Shown here in pieces: positions 30,813-41,088 of a stretch of 64,000 bases of DNA. The stretch is taken from NCBI GenBank assembly GCA_022036555.1, contig CM039126.1, forward strand, positions 14,665,263 to 14,729,262, written 5' to 3'. The notes beneath the pieces were generated by a model that was not told the origin of the DNA, searched no databases, and worked only from the letters and a program-made list of their open reading frames with translations. The position numbers were made by a program, and so were the translations under genes. Source of the stretch: Microstegium vimineum (lineage: Eukaryota > Streptophyta > Magnoliopsida > Poales > Poaceae). Position 1 is the stretch's first letter; every line of letters begins with the position of its first letter.

Positions 30813-31880
30813 CTATGCGTCTACCCAAATACTAGGGTAATATTTCTTCAAGTATTTACCGTTGATTGCTCTAGAGAATGTAACTCCTTCAAGATTTTCC
30901 AAAATATAGGCATTACCAGGAGCAGACTGTTTTATCCGATAAGGACCCTCCCAATTAGGGGACCACTTTCCAAATTTAGAGCTCTTAGTCCCGATTGGTA
31001 AAATCAACTTCCAAACCAAATCACCATCGGCAAATTCCTTTACCTTTACTTTCTTGTCATACCATCTGGCAACCCTCTTCTTATTCTCTTCAATGCTAAT
31101 CAATGCCCTCAACCGATGACCTGCCAAATCTTCTAACTCATCTTTCATCAGAGTAGCATAATCATCGGTCGTCAATTGATCCTGAAAAGATAATCGCCTA
31201 GAACCAGTTTTAATTTCCCAAGGCAGGACAACATCGTGTCCATAGACCAACTAATATGGCGAGACTTTGGTTGCACCATGACAAGCCATCCGATACGACC
31301 ATAAGGCTTCGTTTAACACCACATGCCACCTTCTAGGGTTTTCTTCAATCCTGCGCTTTATAAGCTTAATAACTCCTTTATTAGTCGCTTCAGCCTGACC
31401 ATTAGCCTGGGCATAATAAGGAGAAGAATTTAGCACCTTGAATCCCATACTAGCAACAAATTCATCAAACTCTCCCGATGTGAACATGGTTCCTTGATCG
31501 GTAGTAATAGTTTGAGGAATACCGAATCGGTAAACAATGTGTTCTTTCACAAAATCCACCATGTTTGCCGATGTCACCTTCTTCAAAGGGATTGCCGCAA
31601 CCCACTTAGTGAAGTAATCAGTAGCAACAAGTATAAACTTATGCCCCTTACTCGACGGTGGATAAATTTGGCCGATGAGATCAATAGCCCATCCTCTGAA
31701 CGGCCAAGGCTTGATTATAGGATTCATTGCCGATGCAGGTGCCCTCTGCACGTTACCAAACTTCTAACAATATTGGCACCCTTTGAAATAGTTGAAGCAA
31801 TCTTCAAGAATCGTCGGCCAATAGTATCCATTCCGCCTAATCATCCATTTCATCTTAAATGCTGATTGATGCGCTCCACA
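30813..31880 (-). pseudogene. Integrase of element W
   Basis: Minus strand. Zinc-binding part GAHQS-FKMKWMIRRNGYYW and CFNYFKGCQYC; core D in VATDYFTKW, D in ITTDQGTMF, E in NGQAEATNKG; C-terminal part with WEGPYRIKQ and the end INGKYLKKYYPSIWVDA. TAG codons at 31764-31766 and 31251-31253 replace Gln codons (C-to-T). Otherwise open over about 350 codons. Belongs to an Ogre/Tat-type branch distinct from A and Z. Confidence 0.9.
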
Positions 31881-32357
31881 GTCCCCGTCCTGGCCGTCCG
31901 GTTGCTTCGGCCGGTGGTCCTTGTTGGGGACGGCCTTCAAGTACCTGGCCATCATGTCACACTCTTGGAGGGTGTGCTTGACTGGACCGTTGTGATACGG
32001 GCATGGCTTGGTGAGCATGTCGTCGAACTTGCCCCCCTTCTTCCCGCCCTGGGGACGGGAAGTCTTGCAATCCGCCGCCACGACCACGTTGTCGCCACCG
32101 CCACATTGCGGCTTCCCATTCTTCTTGTTCCGGTTGTGGGCACGGTTGGAACCGCCTTCGCCGGCGTCCTCCACTTCCTTGCCTTTCCCCTTGTCGGGGT
32201 GAAAGATTGCACCGACTGCTTCTTCACCCGAAGCATAGCTTGTGGCAATGTCGAGGAGTCGTTCGGTGGTGCGAGGGTTGTTGCGGCCCAGCTCGTGGAC
32301 CAGCTTCTTGCAGGTGGTGCCCGCGAGAAATGCCCCCACCACGTCCGCGTCGGCCAT
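31764..32357 (-). pseudogene. Chimeric ORF: gag of Z fused in frame to IN of W
   Basis: A 197-codon ORF starts MADADVVGAFLAGT in the gag spacer of Z, runs through KPCPYHNGPVKHTLQEC, then changes at about 31880 into GAHQSAFKMKWMIRR, the integrase zinc-binding region of W, and stops at 31764. The fusion point marks the deletion that joined the two elements. The frame match may be chance. Confidence 0.8.
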
Positions 32358-34084
32358 GGTCGGGAGCTTCGTACACTGCTGGGAGAAGCGACGGATGTAG
32401 TCCCGGAGGGACTCGTCCGACTTTTGCCTTCAGCTGCGGAGATCCCAGGGATTCCTCGGGTGCGTGTAAGTGCCTTGGAAGTAACCGATGAAGGCCCACC
32501 GTAGGGAGCTCCACTCGTCGGTGGTGTTGGGAGGTAGATGCTCGAGCCACATGCGGGTCGAGTCCGAAAGGTGGAGAGGCAAGTTGCGGATGATGAACTC
32601 ATCATCGTCCGCGCCGCCGGCCTGGCAGGCGAGGCGGTAGTTGTCGAGCCAGAGCTCGGGGTTCATTTTCCCGGAGGACCGAACGATGTTGGCTGGCTGC
32701 TGGAAACGTTGCGGGAACAGAGCCCGGCGAATGCAGCGAATGTAGGCCAAAGGGCCCGGTGGCTCCGAAGTGGGAGGATGATCTTCTTCGTTGTCGTACC
32801 GGCCACCACATCGGACATAGTAGCCTCTTCTTGCACCGTCCTACTTGGCGTGCTTGCGCACGTCAAGCGTGTCGCGCGCGTCGCGCTTGACGCCGACGCG
32901 AGCATGAACCGTCGGACGTCGGCGTCCGTCTAGTGCGGGATCCTGGTGAACTGAACCCTCGTGGTCGTTAAGCGTCGGGTCGGCCAGATGGCTGAACTTG
33001 AGCCTGCATCGTCGCGACGCGGAGCTCTCGGCCTGCTGAGCCGTGGTGCGCCCTAGAAGGGTTTTGAGCTCGTCGTGAGCGAGCCTCCCTTCAGGAGTGT
33101 CAGGGACCGGGAGGTTACGGAGCAGCATCGCCGCTGCCACGATGTTCTGACTTGCCCGTGTGAACTGCGGCGGGTCGTGCTCGTCATTGATGATGCGTTG
33201 GTGTACCGCTCGGACTTCCCTTCGAGCACGGGGCTCTTCGGGGGCCCTAGCAGCTTCACGCTTGAGCTTTTCACGCTCGAACGTCACTCGTTGCAGCCCT
33301 TCCTCGAGCTTCTGCTCCATGTCGTGGAGCTCTTGCAGATAGCATCGTTGGGCATCAGAGGATTGCGAGTCACCCCGCGGCGCTGGTGCTGGTGACCTTG
33401 CTCCGTCGACAGGCGTGTGGACGTCGTCGCCGTCCTCGTCCTCGATGAGGTTGGCGTCGATAGTAGCCCCGCGCGGTGGTGAGTCGCACATGAAGCACTC
33501 ACGCCCGCGGTCGGCGATGCGGTCGCTGGAATCGGAGCGGAGCAGGAATCGGATCCGAGCTCGTAAGGAGGTCGGAGATGGACCGAAGATGCTGCAACAC
33601 AAGCCCGATGCGTCTCCCCTCCACGGGGCCAGCACGGAAACCCGCGGCCACCGCCTCTGAGTAAGATGTGGCGGCATTCCGCAAGCCATATGGTAGCACC
33701 CTCGGGGCGGGTGTCGAGATGACCTCGGGAGAGAGTGGTTGCCCTCCCGCGAGCTGCGCCGTTATGTTGACGAATGCGAAGTAGAGGTTGTGGACGGACC
33801 CCTGAGTCGGCTGGGGACCCATCAAGGTATTGAGCTGGCGCTCGAACTCGGGGTAATCGGCTCGTGGGGCGGCTGTCCCCTGAGTGGTTTGCTCCCCAGA
33901 GAGTGACATGCCAAGGTGGGCCATGGACGCCGAGATGGCGTCTACGGCTGCCTCAGAGGATGCCGTGGGGCGACGGAGGACCAGATTGGCCCCCTGCCCA
34001 TGGCACTACAAGTCCAAACTACCAAACCGAACGATGGAGCCTGGAGTGAAATCGACGCGGCGAGATGCCATCCGAAACTCGAAA
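31881..34084 (-). pseudogene. Gag of element Z
   Basis: Minus strand, in several frames. N-terminal segment MAHLGMSLSGEQTTQG (33924), a Glu/Arg-rich coiled stretch (EELHDMEQKLEEGLQRV-like, about 33300), a linker, then the retrotransposon gag capsid core at 32430-32750 (NPELWLDNYRLACQAGG, SDSTRMWLEHLPPNT, SLRWAFIGYFQGTY) and the following CTKLPTMADADVV. No clean zinc knuckle is left before the fusion; CPYHNGPVKHTLQEC is the usual degenerate knuckle of this family. Frameshifts near 33500, 32840 and 32430. Confidence 0.82.
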
Positions 34085-34104
34085 ATATGGGTGACACGCA
34101 AAGC

Positions 34105-34122
34105 CCCCTACCTGGCGTGCCA
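34105..34122 (-). promoter_or_regulatory. Primer binding site of element Z
   Basis: CCCCTACCTGGCGTGCCA on the plus strand, two bases from the LTR end (TGTCGGTGTC at 34125). The same layout is common in grass gypsy elements; the tRNA was not identified with confidence. Confidence 0.75.
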
Positions 34123-34124
34123 AC

Positions 34125-35271
34125 TGTCGGTGTCTAAAATGGTGGGGTCTAGACATCCAATGAGTAAATTTCTAAGTGTGTCAGAGATCGGATGGTTGCG
34201 CTCGGAGGACACAGGGTTTATACTGGTTCAGGCATGAACGCCCTACGTGCAGTTCGTTGCGGAGTCGTGTTACTGACCGTGGAGTGCTTGTAAAGAGGAG
34301 CTACAAGCAGGTGGAGAGAGGGAAGCTGGTTCCCAGGTCTCATGCGTATAGGTTCTTGGTTCTGGTGGGAGCTCGCATGAATGCGAGTGTGTGTGTTTAG
34401 ATAGTCGAGAGATTACCCAGAGAGCAAGATTGGGGTCCATTCTCCCCCTTTATACGTAGGGAGAGATGGCGGAGTACAATGGGAGAGAGGGAGAGAGAAT
34501 GTGGGCCCGACTTAGATTGTCGTCTTGGGAGCGCTTTTGGGCTTTCTGTTGCCTTCCTTCTTGGAGAAGATCGCGCCTGTAGGCACGCCATTAGGATCCT
34601 GTTCGTCCTTGATGAAGTTGTAGCCATGCGCCTTGCAACCAGGAACGTCACTATTCCTTGATTGGGGCATGGGCGAGGGTAGGCAACACAGGGCCAGGCA
34701 CCCCCGCTTTCCGTCGTATAGGGCTGAGGACGCCCTGATCCCTGCTCAAGTGTCCGCCGAAGGCATGGCGTGAGTGTGGCGAGCATTAATCGGCGGTTAG
34801 GCAACACAGGATCTTGTACCGTGGGGTGTATACAGGGTTAGGCATGGAGGTGCATGTCTTGAGACCCCATCCCTAAGGACGGGCGGTACTGTGGACCTTT
34901 TGACGATAGGCTTGGGCTCCACGGGTCGGTCATGGCGGTGATGTCTTCAGGAGGGGACGATATCGTCGGACGACGTCACGTCAGCTCGGACGAGGTGGAA
35001 GAGCCTCCGAGGGTAGACAAATGGCGTCACGGATGACATATGCCTAGCTCGGACGAGGCGGAAGAGCCTCCGAGGGTAGACAGAGCCACGGATGACGTCT
35101 TCCTAGCTCGGACGAGGCGGAAGATCCTCCGAGGGGCATGTTGTCTCCTTGGTTGGTCGGAGCAGGGTGCTCCTGGGAGTGATGATGTCACCCTGGGGTG
35201 GAAACCTTCTGAGGGTGATTTTGTTTTCGTGAAGCGCGGTGTTAGGGTACCCTATTCTCAGGTATTTGACA
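34125..35271 (-). mobile_element. 5' LTR of element Z (1147 bp)
   Basis: TGTCAAATACC on the minus strand at 35271 and GACA at 34125. GTATAAAG on the minus strand at 34448-34455 is the TATA box. U3 contains three units of a roughly 60-bp repeat at 34970-35135 (CTCGGACGAGG-GGAAGAGCCTCCGAGGG core). Its right flank TATTG (35272-35276) is Athila-like Y sequence. Confidence 0.85.
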
Positions 35272-35309
35272 TATTGAAAGTAAATTTGAAAGGAAATTAA
35301 AAACATACC

Positions 35310-37200
35310 TTAGATCCATGGAATTTCATCCTTATTTGGCGGTTCTTCTTCCTTTGGTACTTCTTCCTTGGGTACTTGTCCAGGTTCTTCTTCTTTTATT
35401 AGCACTTCTCCTTTGTCGTTCGGGGCACACGACGCGATCGAAGATGGTTCTTTCTTCTTGGTTCATCTTGTTCTTGGATGATGCTTCTTGTTGCTAGTTA
35501 TTCTTTTAGCGGGTTGTGCTCCCTGTAAGTTAGTGGCATATGCAGGACTACGAGAAAAAGAAAATATTTCCTTCTTCCCTCCTAGTGTCATATGAATCTT
35601 TCCAGATCTCACATAAATGCAAGCATTAACAGTATTTAAGAAGGTTCTTCCTAAGATTAGAGGCACATCTTTCCTATTTCCCATATCTAGTATTATAAAA
35701 TATGTAGGAACATATGAACCTCTAATTGCAACAGGTAAATCAGTTACTATTCCTTCTACATGGCATGTGGATTGGTCGGCTAGCACAATGTAAGCAGATG
35801 TAGACGACATGGGTGGAAAGAACGAGTTTTCATAGAAATCCTTAGACAATATGTTCACACTCAATCCTAAATCACACACGACATTGTTAAAGAATTTACC
35901 ATAAATTGACCATTTAATTAGGGGACTCCCGGGATCACCTTTCTTAATAGTCATTTCTTGATCTTCATAATAGTTAAAATATTTAATTTCAACCATATTT
36001 GCAGTTTCCATGTCAGGTTTTCCAGGAATTTTACCAGGTTCAAAAGATGGTATGGCAGCAGCAAGTTGAGCTAATTGGGTTTCTAACATCTTATTAAAAC
36101 TAAGTTGATTTTTCAAAGCAGATGAGAAATCTTCAAATTTAGCATTTATATTCTCAAGCAATTTATCATTTGACATTAACTTTTTATTCAAGAATTCAGT
36201 TGTTCTACCTTGGGTATAAAAAAGATTCTTCAAAAATGAAAGGTTATCATTAGAACGCAGGAATGAATTGTTACCTTGAGAATTTGATTGCTGATTCCAC
36301 CCTTGATTTGGTTGACGAAAACCGTTGTTGTTGTTGTTGTTGATGATCATGAAGAAGTTCAAGTCTTCATGAAGTTCGGGGTAGTGGTTCCCAGAATGTT
36401 CGGTTTCTCCACAGACTTCACTAGTCAAGTAGGATTCTAGAGATTGTACACTCTCGTGTTGGTTCATCTTTTCACAGCTATCTAGCTTCTTTGCTAGTAA
36501 GTCCATCTTGGCAACGATCATGTTGGCCTCTTTCAGGGAATGCATACCTCTCTTGCGGGGTTGTAGCCTCTCATTGTTCCATCCTTGGTTTGACACCATC
36601 TTCTCTATGAATGCCTTGGCATCTGCAACATTAAGAGAAAAGAATGCTCCGCCAGCGGCAGCATCCAAGTGGCTCCTAGAGAGTGGAGTTAAGCCATGGT
36701 AGAAGTTCTGGATCAAGAGCTAGTCTTCCATTCCATGGTGCGGACGAGCAGCGACGTACTCTTGCATTCTGCCAAGCCTCAAGAATAGATTCCTCGGCTT
36801 GTTGCGTAAAGCTGGAGATTTTGTTGCGAAGAGCATTCGTCTTGCCCATCGGGAAGAACTTAGCGAGAAAAGCATTGGAACACTTGTCCCAAGTGTCTAC
36901 AGCATTGCGATTGGTATAAAACCATTGCTTCGCTTTTCCTAATAAAGAGAAAGGGAAGAGACGGAGTCGAATAGCTTCTTGTGTTATCCCCTTGACGGTG
37001 AAGGTGCCACAAATCTCCAAGAATTGTTGGAGATGCGCATTGGCGTCTTCATGAGCTTTGCTAGAAAATTGGCTAGCTTGGACCATCGTGATCAGAGTGG
37101 GTTTCAGCTCAAAATTTAAATTGGCGTCGATCACGGCTGGTCCAGTCGCTACATTAGCGGCAGAAGGAGCAGAGAATTCACGAATGGTCTTGTTGGCCAT
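35310..37200 (-). pseudogene. Gag-protease polyprotein of Y
   Basis: The start at 37200 (MANKTIREFSAPSAAN) is the first ATG after the PBS. Capsid core: AHLQQFLEICGTFTVKGI, RLRLFPFSLLGKAKQWF, KFFPMGKTNALRNKI. A second part follows with LIQNFYHGLTPLSRSHLDAA, an Asn/Gln-rich linker encoded by a GTT repeat near 36330, and a retropepsin-like end (VVCDLGLSVNILSKDF, VPLILGRTFLNTVNACI). The active-site triad reads D-L-G where D-T/S-G is usual; Athila proteases often have D-L-G or D-S-G. Damage: a 2-base deletion near 36766, TAG 36720-36722 (family Trp) and TGA 35463-35465 (Arg); beyond it the frame runs on through an acidic tail to TAA at 35310. Confidence 0.85.
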
Positions 37201-37356
37201 TATGATGATTGGACGAGATAAAAAAGAAAGAAGTTGAAGGAGATAAAAGGTAAGAAGAACTAAAGAAAGAAACAATGGGGTGAGTTGGGATTCATTAGGC
37301 GGGAGCTTAAACGAAGATAAATTCAACAAGGACTCGAAGGATACACCGATTGCCTT

Positions 37357-37373
37357 CCCCGGCAACGGCGCCA
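37357..37373 (-). promoter_or_regulatory. Primer binding site of Y, tRNA-Asp type
   Basis: CCCCGGCAACGGCGCCA, identical over 17 bases to the PBS at 12691 and 57862. Confidence 0.88.
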
Positions 37374-37381
37374 GAAATGCT

Positions 37382-39227
37382 TGTTGGTAGTTCTTAGCTT
37401 CACTAAAGATAGAGCGAGTCTACTATCCCCAATAGCGGTGTAGAAATGCTTGTTGGCACTTCCAAGCACTACTACCACAGATATGAAGCTAAAGCAGCTA
37501 TCTATTAATGCCAATTGGGGTTGTTAGTCCTGTCACTAGTAGGAGCTAACTAGAGAGATTGCAATATACCACGAGGAGATTCTGCAAGTGCACAGAACTA
37601 TCGATTGTAGCACTTCGCCTAGGAGTACCAGGTGTCGATTTATTTGATCCCAAGGGAAGGCTAGGGTGGTGTATGAATCGAGTCAAGGAAGGGATGAGAA
37701 TCCAAGAATAGAATAGGGAAGATGAGAAGGATGAGAGGATAGAAAGAATGGATGATGGAATTGGCTAAGGATGAATGGAAACTAAGGAGGACGATAGTGA
37801 GATAGATGATAGAGTAACTAAAGATAACTAACCTAACTAATAACTACTACTAACTACTCCTAGATAACTAAGTTGCAAGAGTCAGCAAATGACAATAAAG
37901 TAAACTAAGCTAAGAAAAGCACTACCCTTATCTTATCAAGAACCGAGGCGCACTCGCCTTTACCAGTCTATCGGTTGAACGCGAGCACAACAAGCCTTAC
38001 TGTTAAACTAGACCGAACGTGCTGGAATTCAAGGCTCCTAGGGCTGTCACCACACGTTTGCTACCATAGCTATCCGGGGGCCTAGCCGTATCTGAAGGTA
38101 AGTCTATAACTAAGCACCACGCCTAATTATATTCAAATTATCTCTACCCTAGCTTTGAATAGAGACACCCTTGCGGACGACAGAGTAGTTACTTGATCTA
38201 ATAAGGGTAACACTAAACTAACTAAGCAACCTATTGCCAAAGATCAAACACTAAGCTCACTAGAGATTAACTACTATGGATAAGTGTATTGAAATGTAGA
38301 ATATCTAGAAACACTCAAGTACTTGATAAAGTAATTACTTAAAGAAATACTCGAAAGTAGACTAAAGTAAAACTTGAATAGAATAAAGTACTTGGGGTAC
38401 AAGGAGCAATACCAGACTAGAGATGTCGGAAGACTCTTCCGACCTTTGATGCTGATCACTCACGAAGCTTCTACTCTTCTGGCTAGCTCTAAGCTTCACA
38501 ACTACTAGAGCAGGGCTAAGCTAAGCTAAGAGCAGCGCTTCAGCGAGGGCACTAGAGCAAGGGTGCTTGCTCTCTAGCTATTTTACTTCCCTAAGCTTTC
38601 TTCTCTTGCTTCTACCTTGCTTTTCCTTGCTTGGTTTCTTCCTTGCTTGAAGTGAAGTGATGCCTCCAGGGGGTATTTATAGCCTTAGGAGCACCAGGGG
38701 GTACTTATAGGCAGCTGGGGAGGCCAACCGCCATAGGGGGGTGGCGGCCGCCACCCCCACTCCACCGACAGTGATCCAATGGCCCTCCTTTGCCCTCCTA
38801 AGTCGGTTGTAGGGTAGGTTTAGGGTTTTTCATGTGTCAAATGTGCCAAATGGGCACAATCCAAGTGACACACCCTCCTAGCCCTTGGATGTAACCGACT
38901 TAGTGAGCTACGGTCTGGATTTGGGCTTGAGCTTGAGCACACAGATCAATGACGTGACAAGGGAGTGAGCAGGCCAGTGGGCCCTAGCGGGCGCCAGCTA
39001 GGGGTGGCGGCCGCCACTCCACCTTGGCCCAAATGGGCCCTGGTGAATGGGGCCATCCTCTGGTGGGTCCACTTGTCATATTTTGCCTATTTCCTGCATT
39101 CAAATAAAATTCTATGTACATGTGGAATTTGGTTAGTTTGAAACCTTATATGCACCATTTCATGTGTTTTCATTATGATTATGGATAAAATGTTGATGTT
39201 AAAAATAGGTGTTAAGGACTATCAACA
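37382..39227 (-). mobile_element. 5' LTR of Athila-like Y (1846 bp)
   Basis: TGTTGATAGTCC on the minus strand at 39227; CAACA at 37382. TATAAATA on the minus strand at 38674-38681. Shares only short blocks with the X1/X2 LTR (for example GCACAGAA...GTAGCACTTCGCC near 37590), so it is a different family. The PBS-proximal motif AGAAATGCTTGTTGG occurs at 37373-37387 and again at 37443-37457. Confidence 0.85.
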
Positions 39228-39742
39228 AACTTTTCCATCCATATATTTTTTTATAGATCCATTTGCACTCTATATGTTTAACCCCATCAGGTAGGTCAAC
39301 CAAGTTCCAAACTTGATTGTCTCCCATGGAATCTATCTTGGATCTCATGGCACTTTGCTATTTCTTGAATCTGTGTTCACCATTGCTTTCGCTTATGTCA
39401 CAGGTTCATCATCATCTAACAATAACAATTCTCCATGTGCCTCATGGATTCTTGCTGACCTTCATGGTTGTGGTGGTGTTTCTATTGCCACAGGTATCTC
39501 AACTTATTCTGCTATATTAGCATCAATCATTGAGTCATTGCCTATTGGATCATCTTGAACTTCTTCAATATACACCTTCTGTCCACTTTTCTCTCTTTTG
39601 GGAAACCCTTTCTCTAAGAAAACACCATTCCAAGCAACAAACACTTTGCTCTCTAATCGATTGTAGGAGTAATACCCTAAAGATTCCTTTGGATATCCCA
39701 CAAAAAAACATTTGTCTGACTTGGGTGTTAGTTTATCTGACA
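39228..39742 (-). pseudogene. Ty1/copia pol fragment (IN end to RT start)
   Basis: Minus strand: SDKLTPKSDKCFFVGYPKES, ESKVFVAWNGVFLEKGF, then a linker and VDLPDGVKHIECKWIYKK, the opening of copia RT, ending at 39228 where Y starts. Family unlike the two SIRE-type elements. At 39742 it gives way to X2 3' sequence. The left continuation is not found. Confidence 0.82.
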
Positions 39743-41088
39743 TTAAGGCATATAGCAGGCATAAAGTTTCCTTCAAGACATTTCTTATACAAGTGGGATA
39801 TGTGGCATTGTCTAACATATATCCTTTAGAAGTTAAAGAATGGAATAGTTCTTAAGGCAAAGTCATCATCCCATTTTTATATTCTAGTACTTGGAGTTTT
39901 TTATAAGTTTCTCAAAGGAAATCACATAGATCATCTTACTTCTCATATAGAACTCTCAGATCACTCAAGAGTGTTTTATTCCTTACCAAGGCATAGCATG
40001 AGTTTGCCTTCTTTTGTTTCCTCCTACTTCTATATGGCTTATGTGGAGTTTAGGTAGGGATAAACAAGATAGCATACTTGCATTGCATATATTGTAAAGT
40101 CAAAACAAGGATCCAAGGAGAAAAATGTCATAATCCTAGATTAAGATGTGCATGTGTATGGAACATGGTACATGGAAAAAGTAATGCTTCTTTATTGAAT
40201 TGATCTCTCTCTCTCTCTAACTTATTCTATTGAGACATGGCTATCATTTTGTCATAAGCCTTCATGTGCTCACACTTTTTTTTTCAATACTTGGGACCTT
40301 CATGTGTCCCTATTTTTTTCTTTTTTATATACTTTTGCATAGCCCATGCCTCTTCTACTAACATAATATTAGAGAGAGATCAAGCTTTTAAAGCATGAAG
40401 CATTTATTTGTGGAAGATGAAAGACATGTTGTTGCGTTCTTCTAGTGTAGAAGCAGCATATATATGTGGTGTGTACATGATCTTGATCTTGAGACTATGA
40501 CAAAATTCTCAACAAGGGTCAACAAGGTTTGACCAAACTCAAAACAAGTACAAGTAGCATATAAAGAAGGTTCTATGATCATTGCATGAACATATATGGT
40601 TGTGGTAGGAATTTTCTCACTACAGAGGAGTAAGTGACACTATGGTTTTATGACATTTTCATAAATTAATCTCCAAGCACTTTGAATAGAAAGGGTATGA
40701 ATCATGAGCCAAGAACTATATCACATTAATCAACAACTTAGTCAATATGATTTTCCTATCAATATATTTTTCCCGCTAGCATAAGCATATGCAAGAAGTC
40801 AACTTTATGATGCTTCATCCTTTCAGAATGTCATAAATCATGTCACTTTTTAAAATTTTATTTTCAGCTACGGGTCTTCTTATTTTATTCAATATTAAAA
40901 GGGAAATAAACTAAAGAAAAAAATAAGAAGAGGGGAATGATTGGCAAACAAGTCAAGAAGTAGGTTGACAATGTGTGGATGCTGACTGGTGGGACCAGGG
41001 GTCCACAGTGGGGTTGGCCGACCCCAGTTTGGTGCCTCTGGCCATCTTGGTGCCCGCATTTGTGAAGGTTGGGGGTCCACTGACCACT
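39743..41088 (-). other. 3' non-coding region of X2
   Basis: Parallels 20553-22100 of X1 (for example ACAAGTGGGATATGTGGCAT at both). AT-rich, with a CT-repeat at 40206 and T runs at 40275-40325. No gene. It ends at 41088, where the copia LTR begins. Confidence 0.72.

Larger units (their letters stand above)
27024..31880 (-). mobile_element. Tat-lineage element W fragment (IN plus antisense gene) within Z
   Basis: Minus-strand integrase (31880-30813) followed by an antisense multi-exon gene (27438-30686, plus strand) and a 3' end that starts TGTTGACACAAAAAGCG at 27024, directly in the Z RNase H. Its integrase is of a different Tat branch from A and Z (WKLILPIGTKSSKFGKWSPN). Everything 5' of the integrase is lost; it is fused at about 31880 to Z gag. 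No second LTR is seen. Confidence 0.8.
22501..35271 (-). mobile_element. Ty3/gypsy Tat-type element Z, rearranged
   Basis: Direct repeats at 22501-22923 and 34849-35271 (423 bp each) are the matching parts of its LTRs. Minus-strand order: 5' LTR 35271-34125, PBS 34122, gag to about 31881, then foreign W sequence, then the second RNase H (27021), integrase (to 25445), a long 3' region and the 3' LTR. PR, RT and the first RNase H are absent; the W fragment occupies their place. The left LTR lacks the 724 bases next to the PBS side. Confidence 0.82.
35272..39227 (-). mobile_element. Athila-like non-autonomous element Y, 5' LTR and gag-pro
   Basis: Minus-strand LTR 39227-37382, tRNA-Asp PBS, one gag-pro ORF to 35310, then about 40 bases before the Z LTR. 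No RT, RNase H or IN follows, and the ORF ends naturally after the protease, so it resembles non-autonomous Athila-like elements that borrow pol. It is inserted in a copia RT gene at its right end (39228). Confidence 0.82.

Noticed and set aside
32841..33689. Separate gene on the minus strand (282 codons)
   Set aside because: It is the N-terminal and middle part of Z gag in a shifted frame, continuous with the capsid core at 32430-32750.
36328..36350. Microsatellite of interest (GTT)n
   Set aside because: Simple repeat encoding an Asn run inside the Y gag linker; common in such linkers.
40203..40220. CT microsatellite
   Set aside because: Short simple repeat in the X2 non-coding region, with no other signal.
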